Assembly (NCBI GenBank): GCA_025355005.1
Contig: JANXLV010000322.1
Coordinates: 1 to 38,209, forward strand
Source of the DNA: Myxococcales bacterium
GTDB lineage: Bacteria; Myxococcota_A; Polyangia; Polyangiales; Polyangiaceae
Direction of reading: 5' to 3'
DNA length: 38,209 nucleotides
Each line of letters starts with the position of its first letter. Positions within the stretch are counted from its first letter, which is position 1. This document shows, piece by piece, positions 1 through 6,386 of the stretch. A model generated the notes under the pieces. That model worked only from the letters and a program-made list of their open reading frames with translations. It made no database searches and was not told the origin of the DNA. The translations under genes and the position numbers were made by a program.

Positions 1-1458
1 GGTGCCGGCGTAGATGATGACGACCTGCTTCTCGACGGCCTGCGGCACGTACTGACCCTGCTTGAGGATCTCGACGAGACGCACACCGCGCTCGAGCATG
101 TTGCGCGTGACCTGGTCGAGGTCGGAGGCGAACTGGCTGAAGGCCGCCTTCTCGCGGTACTGCGCGAGATCGAGCTTGATCGAGCCGGCGACCGCCTTCA
201 TCGCCTTGATCTGCGCGCTGCCGCCGACGCGGCTGACGGAGATACCGACGTTGATGGCGGGACGAACGCCCGAGAAAAAGAGATCGCTCTCGAGGAACAT
301 CTGCCCATCGGTGATCGAGATCACGTTGGTCGGGATGTACGCCGAGACGTCACCGGCCTGCGTCTCGATGATCGGCAGCGCGGTGAGCGAGCCGCCGGAG
401 AGCGGGTCCTTGACGATCTCGAAGCCTTCGCCCTTCTCCTTGAGCTCGGTGGCCGCGCTGTCGTGGCCCTGCTCGCCGACGTGGACCTTCGCGTCGCCGT
501 GCTTCTCCCAGGGCGTGCCCTTGGGGAGGACGGCGAGGCGGTCGGCCATCTTGGCCGCGCGCTCGAGGAGGCGGGAGTGGATGTAGAAGACGTCGCCCGG
601 GTACGCCTCGCGACCCGGCGGGCGGCGAAGGAGCAGGGAGAGCTGGCGATACGCGACGGCCTGCTTCGAGAGGTCGTCGTAGACGCAGAGCGCGTGGCGA
701 CCGGTGTCGCGGAAGTACTCGGCCATCGTGACGCCGGTGTACGGCGCGATGAACTGGAGGGGCGCCGACTCGCTCGCGCCGGCGATGACGATGGTCGTGT
801 ATTCCATCGCGCCGTGCTGCGTGAGCTTGTCGAGAACCGTGGCGACGGTCGACTGCTTCTGCCCGATGGCGATGTAGAAGCAGTAAACGCCCTGGCCCTT
901 TTGGTTCAGGATGGCGTCGAGCGCGACGGCGGTCTTGCCCGTCTGGCGGTCACCGATGATGAGCTCGCGCTGACCGCGGCCGATCGGGACCATCGCGTCG
1001 ATGGCCTTGATGCCCGTCTGGAGCGGCTCCTTGACGCCCTGGCGCGCGAGGATACCGGGTGCTTTCACCTCCACGCGGCGGCGGTGCGGGCTCTCGATGG
1101 GGCCCTTGCCGTCGATCGGGAGACCGAGCGCGTTGACCACGCGACCGATGAGCGCCTCGCCCACGGCCACGTCCATGATGCGGCCGGTGCGCTTGACGAT
1201 CGCGCCTTCCTTGATGGTCGTGGTGTCGCCGAAGAGCGCGGCGCCGACGTTGTCACTCTCCAGGTTGAGCGCGAGACCCATGAGACCGCCAGGGAACTCG
1301 AGGAGCTCGCCGGACATAGCGCCTTCGAGGCCGTACACGCGCGCGATACCATCGCCGACGCTGAGCACGGTGCCGGTCTCGGTCGTGAGAGCGGCCTTCT
1401 CGTAGCTCTGGATCTGCTTCTTGATGATCTGCGAAATCTCTTCGGCGCGAAGCTGCAT
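1..1458 (-). CDS. atpA: ATP synthase F1 subunit alpha (partial, C-terminus off window)
   Basis: This is the nucleotide-binding alpha subunit of the F1 head, which with beta forms the alpha3-beta3 hexamer that makes ATP from the proton gradient. The first 486 residues are visible. The P-loop GDRQTGKTA lies near residues 167-175, and the conserved stretches 'LLLRRPPGREAYPGDVF' and 'SLTALPIIETQAGD' are present, followed by 'VSAYIPTNVISITDGQMFLE'. The C-terminal end is missing because the window starts inside the gene. The ATG at 1458 follows atpH by 20 bases, with a weak AAGG ribosome site. It is odd in having about 40 extra residues between 'LERAAKMADR' and 'GGSLTALP' (near residues 305-349), where short family members have only a few. 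Identity is certain; the role of the insert is unknown. Confidence 0.98.
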   Translation of the reverse strand, partial: MQLRAEEISQIIKKQIQSYEKAALTTETGTVLSVGDGIARVYGLEGAMSGELLEFPGGLMGLALNLESDNVGAALFGDTTTIKEGAIVKRTGRIMDVAVGEALIGRVVNALGLPIDGKGPIESPHRRRVEVKAPGILARQGVKEPLQTGIKAIDAMVPIGRGQRELIIGDRQTGKTAVALDAILNQKGQGVYCFYIAIGQKQSTVATVLDKLTQHGAMEYTTIVIAGASESAPLQFIAPYTGVTMAEYFRDTGRHALCVYDDLSKQAVAYRQLSLLLRRPPGREAYPGDVFYIHSRLLERAAKMADRLAVLPKGTPWEKHGDAKVHVGEQGHDSAATELKEKGEGFEIVKDPLSGGSLTALPIIETQAGDVSAYIPTNVISITDGQMFLESDLFFSGVRPAINVGISVSRVGGSAQIKAMKAVAGSIKLDLAQYREKAAFSQFASDLDQVTRNMLERGVRLVEILKQGQYVPQAVEKQVVIIYAGT

Positions 1459-1478
1459 GGCTCTAGACCTTGGTGTTC

Positions 1479-2018
1479 TTAGTTCGTGAGTTGCGTGCGA
1501 ATTTCATTGAGGCGGCCCTTCAGGGAGCCGTCATAGACCGTGTCACCGATGCGTGCGACCACGCCGGCGATCAGGGTCTCATCCACGTGCTGGTCCACCG
1601 CGATCTTCTTGCCGGTGCGACGCTCGAGGGAGATGCGGAGCTTCTCGACGTACTCGGCGGTGAGCGGCCTGGCGCTCCATACGTCCGCGCGGACGAGGCC
1701 CTTCTTGGCGTCATTCAGCTCGCGCAGGACCCGCGCGATGCCGGGGAGTGCGGCCATGCGGCGCCGATCGTTCAAGATGAGGATCGTGTGCTTGGCCACG
1801 TTGCCGAGCTGCAGCTTCTCCGCGAGCTCGAGGAGCACGGCCTTCTTCGCCTCGTAAGCGATGAGCGGATTCGCGAGCGCGTTTCGCAGCTCCTTGCTTG
1901 CCTCGTAGGCGGCGGCTGCGTTGCTCATCTCCTCGACGAGTGCGTCAGCGCGGTTCTCTTCCGTGCCCAGCTCGAGGAGTGCCTTCGCGTAGCGGCGTGC
2001 AACCTGTCCGGGGATCAT
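1479..2018 (-). CDS. atpH: ATP synthase F1 subunit delta (OSCP)
   Basis: The 179-residue delta subunit sits on top of the F1 head and ties it to the peripheral b/b' stalk. It begins 'MIPGQVARRYAKALLELG', the usual N-terminal helix of the family, and has the C-terminal signature region with 'KKIAVDQHVDETLIAGVVARIGD' split across residues ~140-162, followed by 'YDGSLKGRLNEIRTQL'. Length is normal. The start at 2018 overlaps the stop of atpF by four bases (ATGA) and has a perfect AGGAGGT five bases upstream, so translation is probably coupled to atpF. It is third in the b'-b-delta-alpha order. Confidence 0.97.
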   Translation of the reverse strand: MIPGQVARRYAKALLELGTEENRADALVEEMSNAAAAYEASKELRNALANPLIAYEAKKAVLLELAEKLQLGNVAKHTILILNDRRRMAALPGIARVLRELNDAKKGLVRADVWSARPLTAEYVEKLRISLERRTGKKIAVDQHVDETLIAGVVARIGDTVYDGSLKGRLNEIRTQLTN

Positions 2019-3004
2019 GCTGCACCTCCTGCGCGCGGCGCTTGCATCTTGCCCGCGGTGTCCAGATCGCGCAGGAAGTCGTCAGCGAGACGCGTGTGGT
2101 CTTCGGCGGTCGCCTTCGTGCGGAGCATCTCCTCCGCGGTATGCATCGCGAGCTCGATCGCCTCGCGCGTGAGGTCCACGCGCATCTGCTTCAGCTCCTG
2201 ATCGACGAGGAACGTCGCGTCACGCTTCATGCGCTCGGCCTTCTCCTCTGCCTCGCGGACGATGCGATCACGCTCGCCCTTGCCGGCCTCCTCGAGCGCC
2301 TTCTTCGCGTTCACGAGCTCGGTCTCGACGTTCAAGAGCTTCGCCTGGTACGTCTTCGCGCGCGCCTCCGCTTCCTTGAGCATCTTCTGCGCTTCGTCGA
2401 TCTCCTTCGAGATCGCTTCCTTGCGCTTCTTCAGGCCTTCGGCGACGCCCTTCTTGCCCATGAAGTAGTAGAGGCCGACGAGCAGCCCGAAGTTGATCAG
2501 GAGCGCCAGGTACGGCGTCACCTCCTTGTTGCTGAAGTCCGCGAAGTTGAAGTCGGGGCGGTGGTGCTCTCCGCCGTGCTCGGCGTGACCACCGTGCTCG
2601 TCGCCTTCGTGCGCGGCCTCCGCGGGCGTTACGCCAGCGGGCGTTCCATGATCTGCGGCTGCGGCGCGAGGCGCGCGACCAGCGCCGGGGAGGTGACCGC
2701 TCATCGCCTCGGGCGGCGCGGGATCGTGGTCGGGCACAGGCGCGGGGTTGGGGCGGACGCCCAGGTGCCCGTCGCGGACCCGGCGGTTCAGGCGCTGCTC
2801 GGGCGTGGGGTTCGAAGGATTCGCCTGCGGATCACGCTGCGGCGCCGGCTGCGCGAACGCCGAGGTCATCGCGAAGAAAGCGGAGAGGGCAACCAGCGTT
2901 GCGGCCACGACCTTCACGAGCGAGGCGGTCCGGAGCGACCAGAGCGACCAGAGGGAGCGCCTACCTGAAGAATGCAGAGCGACCGAAGGGAGCGGGTGCA
3001 TCAT
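2015..3004 (-). CDS. atpF: ATP synthase F0 subunit b with exported His-rich N-terminal extension
   Basis: This is the peripheral stalk subunit, 329 residues, roughly twice the usual ~160. The C-terminal half is a normal b subunit: one membrane helix (about residues 159-180, 'LALLINFGLLVGLYYFMG') followed by a long charged coiled coil rich in E, K and A. Ahead of it is a signal-peptide-like segment ending 'FFAMTSAFA', then a ~100-residue Pro-rich region and a His/Gly/Glu-rich patch ('HEGDEHGGHAEHGGEHH') just before the membrane helix. The topology is consistent, since the N-terminus of b normally faces outside. GTG at 3007 and ATG at 3004 or 3001 are all in frame. The GGGAGGT at 3011-3017 best fits ATG 3004, which overlaps the b' stop as TGATG. 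Signal peptides on b are known in some delta-group bacteria; the long His-rich linker is the unusual part. Confidence 0.93.
   Translation of the reverse strand: MMHPLPSVALHSSGRRSLWSLWSLRTASLVKVVAATLVALSAFFAMTSAFAQPAPQRDPQANPSNPTPEQRLNRRVRDGHLGVRPNPAPVPDHDPAPPEAMSGHLPGAGRAPRAAAADHGTPAGVTPAEAAHEGDEHGGHAEHGGEHHRPDFNFADFSNKEVTPYLALLINFGLLVGLYYFMGKKGVAEGLKKRKEAISKEIDEAQKMLKEAEARAKTYQAKLLNVETELVNAKKALEEAGKGERDRIVREAEEKAERMKRDATFLVDQELKQMRVDLTREAIELAMHTAEEMLRTKATAEDHTRLADDFLRDLDTAGKMQAPRAGGAA
2024..2030 (-). promoter_or_regulatory. Strong ribosome binding site of atpH
   Basis: AGGAGGT on the minus strand, five bases before the atpH ATG and inside the 3' end of atpF. It supports the start at 2018. 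Confidence 0.8.
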
Positions 3005-3489
3005 CACACGACCTCCCGGCCGAGCACACGGGTGGCGAGCTGCTTCGCGAGCTCCTGCGCGGAGCCCTTGAGCTCTGCGCGCGCCGTGGCGAGCTCTACT
3101 TGTGCCTTCTGGCGGCGCTCATCCAGGAACGCGGCGGTCTCGGCGCGGACCTTGGCGAGGACCTCGTTCTCGGCCTTCACGCCTTCACCGCGGAGGCGCT
3201 CGCGCTCGACGTTGCCCTGCGCCTGCGCCTTGCCCATCTGGGCCTGGAACTCGGTCTCAGCCTTGGCAGACTTGAGGTCCGTCTTGCGAGCCTTCTCCTT
3301 GGCGCCGCCGATGGCCTGCTCACGGGCCTCGAACAGCTTCAACATCGGGTCGAAGAGGACCGGCTTCAGGACGAGGAGCAGCACGACGATGAGCACCACC
3401 TGAACGACGAAGGTCAGGTTGAGATCGACGTCCACACCCCCCTCACGCAGGAAGGAACTTCCGAGAATCGTCACGGTCGCAAGCGACAT
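3004..3489 (-). CDS. atpX: ATP synthase F0 subunit b' (second b-type stalk subunit)
   Basis: A 161-residue b-type subunit: an N-terminal membrane helix (about residues 23-43, 'LTFVVQVVLIVVLLLVLKPV'), the short motif 'LFEAREQAIGGAKEKAR', then a charged coiled coil to the C-terminus. It lacks a signal peptide and is the first gene of the visible operon, followed by the longer b subunit with a TGATG/GTGA overlap. Two different b-type genes imply a b/b' heterodimeric stalk, as in photosynthetic bacteria and many delta-group bacteria. Which of the two is called b or b' is a convention. No beta, gamma or epsilon gene is visible; they would lie beyond the left edge. The a and c subunit genes are not immediately upstream. 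Confidence 0.93.
   Translation of the reverse strand: MSLATVTILGSSFLREGGVDVDLNLTFVVQVVLIVVLLLVLKPVLFDPMLKLFEAREQAIGGAKEKARKTDLKSAKAETEFQAQMGKAQAQGNVERERLRGEGVKAENEVLAKVRAETAAFLDERRQKAQVELATARAELKGSAQELAKQLATRVLGREVV
3011..3017 (-). promoter_or_regulatory. Ribosome binding site deciding the atpF start
   Basis: GGGAGGT on the minus strand lies six bases before the ATG at 3004, against three before the GTG at 3007 and nine before the ATG at 3001. The middle choice is favoured. Confidence 0.65.
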
Positions 3490-3692
3490 GGGGCCTCGTG
3501 CCGGAAAATCCGGCCAAAATCACGCAGTCATCGAGATCACCGCCGGCGAACCGGAGGTGAGCCAGTACCTCTGGCGACGCGCGACTACCAAAGTCCTGTC
3601 CCCAAGTCCATGGAGGACCCATTCCGAAAGGTCAACCCCATACAAAATCAGCCCAATTCCACCACCCGCCCGACCCAGTCCGCACCGGATCG
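3490..3692. other. Non-coding upstream region of the ATP synthase operon
   Basis: This gap of about 200 bases should hold the operon promoter. On the minus strand there is a TTGACC string near 3630 that could be a -35 element, but I see no good -10 at the right distance. An imperfect stem (CCGGAGGT 3551-3558 with ACCTCTGG 3567-3574) and a perfect 13-base palindrome at 3501-3513 are present. The third-codon G/C bias fades here, so I see no gene. Confidence 0.5.
3501..3519 (-). promoter_or_regulatory. Palindrome and TTTTGGCCGG string just upstream of atpX
   Basis: CCGGAAAATCCGG (3501-3513) is a perfect palindrome ending 11 bases before the atpX start. It overlaps TTTTGGCCGG (minus strand, 3510-3519). 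Similar TTTTGG(G)CCG strings lie upstream of the genes at 16991 and 27222. It could be an operator or just an AT-rich promoter-proximal element; no function is shown. Confidence 0.3.
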
Positions 3693-4676
3693 CTAACGCG
3701 GCGCGCAGGTGGACACGCCGGCACCGACGATCTGATCCGCGAGGCTTGTGACCGTCGACTCGGTGAGAGTATCCAGGTCGTACTGCGTCACGGTCGTGCT
3801 CCCCTGACCAGAGAAGATCCAGAACGAGCCACCCCAGAACGCGTAGGCGAACGCGTCGTTCACGGTGCCGACCTTCAGCTGGTTCTGCGCGATGACGTTC
3901 GCGGTCTTCGGATCGATCTGGGCGATCACGCTGCCCGTGGTGGAGTTCACGCAGTACGCAAAGAGCCGACCGTCGCCGGTTCCCGTGAGCTCACACCGCG
4001 CGAGGGGCACCGAGAATGGGCCTATCTTGGTCAGCTTGAAGGTCGCGGTGTCGATGAAGCCAAGGCCCTGCGACGTGCCGCCCATTCCATTCGTGTTGCC
4101 CTCGGCCACGAACAACCTCTCGGTTGTCGTGTCCCCCGAGTAGCCCATGCCGAACGTCGTCCATCCGAGCTGGTTCACCTGGTACCCGGTGGGCGCGCAT
4201 GCCGCGGTGGCCGTGCTGATCTGAAAGAGGTCGCCCTGATCGAAGACCGAGTACGCCTTGCCCTTGCGATCGACGGCCATGGAGTACGGGTGCGTGTTTC
4301 CAGCGGGGCACACGATCTTTCCGATCGTCTTGAACTCCAGCGTGGGCGGGAAGAACGAATACAAGACGTCGTTCGAAGACAGCACGTACACCAGCGTCGA
4401 GTCCGCATCCGGGCAGTCGTTCGGAAGCGGAACGTCGGGACGTGAGCCGTCGATCGGGGGCAGCGCGTCCAGCTCCATCGCGCCGTCGAAGTCCGGTGGC
4501 GCGCCATCGAAACCAGGGAAATTCCCGTCTTTCGAAGCGCCGTCACTTCCACCGTCGTCGTCGATGAAGCCCTCGCCCGGGAGCAAGAGACCCGTGCGCG
4601 AGCCGCACGCGGCGATGAGGAGGCCGAGCGCCGCAGTGCGCACGATGCGGGCTCGTTGGCCGTCTCTTGTCTTCAC
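3693..4676 (-). CDS. Lipoprotein of unknown function, beta-propeller-like repeats possible
   Basis: A 327-residue predicted lipoprotein. The signal peptide ends at a lipobox 'LLIAAC', followed by 'GSRTGLLLPG', an N-terminal sequence typical of many myxobacterial surface lipoproteins. A linker rich in D, G and P (about residues 35-85) leads to a folded domain of about 235 residues. Repeated segments such as 'PYSMAVDRKGKAYSVFDQG' and 'AFWGGSFWIFSGQG' resemble the blades of a beta-propeller, which is only an inference. The GTG start overlaps the stop of the upstream gene by four bases (GTGA), so the two are probably one transcript and translationally coupled. No enzyme motif is recognised. Confidence 0.85.
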   Translation of the reverse strand: MKTRDGQRARIVRTAALGLLIAACGSRTGLLLPGEGFIDDDGGSDGASKDGNFPGFDGAPPDFDGAMELDALPPIDGSRPDVPLPNDCPDADSTLVYVLSSNDVLYSFFPPTLEFKTIGKIVCPAGNTHPYSMAVDRKGKAYSVFDQGDLFQISTATAACAPTGYQVNQLGWTTFGMGYSGDTTTERLFVAEGNTNGMGGTSQGLGFIDTATFKLTKIGPFSVPLARCELTGTGDGRLFAYCVNSTTGSVIAQIDPKTANVIAQNQLKVGTVNDAFAYAFWGGSFWIFSGQGSTTVTQYDLDTLTESTVTSLADQIVGAGVSTCAPR

Positions 4677-5314
4677 TGGCGCCTCGGGAGCATGCCTTTT
4701 TTCTTGGGCAGCGGGCTGGGACGGATCTTCGTTTTGTCTTCAGCGTCGTCGTCATCGAAGCTGAGATGCTGGAGCTGTTGCGTGCGGTCCGACGCGTCGT
4801 GATAGACGACGTCCCCGACATCCGAGATCTCGTCGGCGTCTTCGAGATCGAGCTCCTCGGGCGGGGCGCTCGGCATGCGACCCCGCTTGGGCGGCGAGCT
4901 GTCACGCTTGGGCGCGGCCTTCATCTTGTTCGAGCTGGATGAGCTGGAGACCCGCACCGCGCGCACCTCTTCGGTCCGTGCGAGCGTCTGCAGCTCACGC
5001 TCACGGGTGTCGATCTCGTCGGTGTCGTGCGACACGAAGCGCTCGAGCGGGCCGGTGCGCACGAGCGATACGCGCCCATCGTCGATGCGCGCGAAGATCA
5101 GGGGCGCGCCGACCGTGGGCATCTCCGCGAGACCGCCTTCGTGGCCCAGGAGGAGGGACGCCACGTACTGCGCCCCGACGCAGCGCCGCGCCGCCTTCGG
5201 GTTCTTGTTCTTGCCGCGCATCACGATGCGACGGCAGAAGCCCTCCTTGTCGAGCAAGAAGGTGCACGCCTGGGTGTAGGCGGTGTACGCGATGACAATT
5301 CGATCTGTGCTCAC
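4673..5314 (-). CDS. Hypothetical protein with a folded N-terminal half and disordered acidic tail
   Basis: 213 residues, family not recognised. The first ~120 residues ('STDRIVIAYTAYTQACTF' onward) look globular. After a run of six serines comes a charged, Pro-rich and finally acidic tail ('LDLEDADEISDVGD', 'FDDDDAED') ending in a basic cluster 'PLPKKKGMLPRRQ', typical of disorder. The GTG at 5314 is chosen because it follows a TGAGGG ribosome site and begins exactly where the conserved-looking sequence does; the frame stays open for another 15 codons upstream, without support. There is no signal peptide, so it is probably cytoplasmic. It is coupled to the downstream lipoprotein gene by a four-base overlap. 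Confidence 0.75.
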   Translation of the reverse strand: MSTDRIVIAYTAYTQACTFLLDKEGFCRRIVMRGKNKNPKAARRCVGAQYVASLLLGHEGGLAEMPTVGAPLIFARIDDGRVSLVRTGPLERFVSHDTDEIDTRERELQTLARTEEVRAVRVSSSSSSNKMKAAPKRDSSPPKRGRMPSAPPEELDLEDADEISDVGDVVYHDASDRTQQLQHLSFDDDDAEDKTKIRPSPLPKKKGMLPRRQ

Positions 5315-5422
5315 GCCCTCATGGAGGTTAGCACGGGCATATGGCTGTCGAGGCCTCAAGTCGGGAACGCGAACGGGGACGCGGCGCGGCTCTCCAGTGT
5401 CGCCGCGTCTGCGTGTGGGGAG

Positions 5423-5653
5423 CTACTTTCCGTCCTTGGCGTTCGCGTAGGCAGGCTGTGGTGCGGTGCGGCTCACGCGCAGACGCGCTCCGCTCCTTCC
5501 CGTCTCGGGGACAACGCTCGCGAAGCCCTCGCTGATCGCGAAGCCCGCGAGGTCTCCCTTGTGCTCATCCATGTACGCACTGAAGCGTTGCCAGAAGGCG
5601 CGCGCGTCGGCCTCGGGCATGGGGACTCCGTCGACGATGACCTCGAGCGCCAT
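5423..5653 (-). CDS. Small hypothetical protein
   Basis: 76 residues, no family recognised. It opens 'MALEVIVDGVPMPEADARAFW' and has a mixed alpha/beta composition with a charged end ('AYANAKDGK'). Codon use follows the G/C-rich third-position pattern on this strand better than on the overlapping frames. It stands alone, with about 90 bases to the peroxiredoxin gene upstream and about 110 bases to the start of the next gene. There is no clear ribosome site, so it is a moderately supported gene. Confidence 0.6.
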   Translation of the reverse strand: MALEVIVDGVPMPEADARAFWQRFSAYMDEHKGDLAGFAISEGFASVVPETGRSGARLRVSRTAPQPAYANAKDGK

Positions 5654-5744
5654 GGAAGCTCAATCTACCGTGGCGCCCGGTCACCGCAACAGCTCAGGTG
5701 GTCTTGGGGTTCGTCACGTGGCCAATGAAGAGGAGAGTCAAAGG

Positions 5745-6317
5745 TCAGCTCTTCAAGTCATCCTGGATTTGTTGAGCGTGCACGGTCACGTCGACGGAGC
5801 GGTAGATCTTCTTGATGTTGCCGTCCGCGCCGATGACGAACGACTGACGCTGCGTGAAGCCGAACGTGGTGCCCACGCCGAACTTCTTGGCCAGGTCGCC
5901 CTTCTCGTCCGACACGAGATGGAAGGGGAGCTTGTGATTCTCCGCGAACGCCTTGTGCGACGCGTCGGTGTCCGACGACACGCCGATGAGGACCACGCCC
6001 TGCTTGCTCAGCGCGTCGAACGCATCGCGGAAAGCGCACGCCTCCTTGGTGCAGCCGGGCGTCTCGTCCTTCGGATAGAAGTAGACGACGACGGGCTTGC
6101 CCTTCAGCTCCGACAGCGTGAGCTTCACGCCGTCGTGACCGGTGACGGAGAACTCCGGCGCGGGCTTGCCCACCGCGAGCTCCGCATCCGCGCCGCCGTT
6201 GGTCTGCGTGGTCGACTGCTCCTTGGCGCAGCCCTGCCCGAGCACCATCGCCGTTGACGCGACGACAACAAAGGACAGCGAGGTCAGCACACGAGCGAGG
6301 CGAATCTTCTCCATCAT
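5745..6317 (-). CDS. Bcp/PrxQ-type peroxiredoxin, predicted exported lipoprotein
   Basis: 190 residues. It is a thioredoxin-fold thiol peroxidase that reduces hydrogen peroxide and organic hydroperoxides. The signature 'YFYPKDETPGCTKEACAF' gives the peroxidatic Cys89 and the resolving Cys94, the five-residue spacing of the atypical 2-Cys Bcp/PrxQ group. The N-terminus is a signal peptide with hydrophobic core 'SLSFVVVASTAMVLG' and a putative lipobox ending in Cys30 ('LGQGC'; the -3 Gly is not ideal). That would place the enzyme in the envelope, whereas ordinary Bcp is cytoplasmic. It is divergent from treZ with under 70 bases between the starts. The start could be either of two adjacent ATGs. 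Confidence 0.92.
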   Translation of the reverse strand: MMEKIRLARVLTSLSFVVVASTAMVLGQGCAKEQSTTQTNGGADAELAVGKPAPEFSVTGHDGVKLTLSELKGKPVVVYFYPKDETPGCTKEACAFRDAFDALSKQGVVLIGVSSDTDASHKAFAENHKLPFHLVSDEKGDLAKKFGVGTTFGFTQRQSFVIGADGNIKKIYRSVDVTVHAQQIQDDLKS

Positions 6318-6386
6318 GGGCGGAAGCCTAGGCCCAGCTTCGAAATGCGCCAGCCGATTTCCGACGAACCCGCTATATCCGCAGAC

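Noticed and set aside
463..1482. Long open frame on the plus strand opposite atpA
   Set aside because: It is antisense to a certain ATP synthase gene, has Arg/Ala/Val/Leu-rich composition typical of GC-rich mirror frames, and shows no family pattern.
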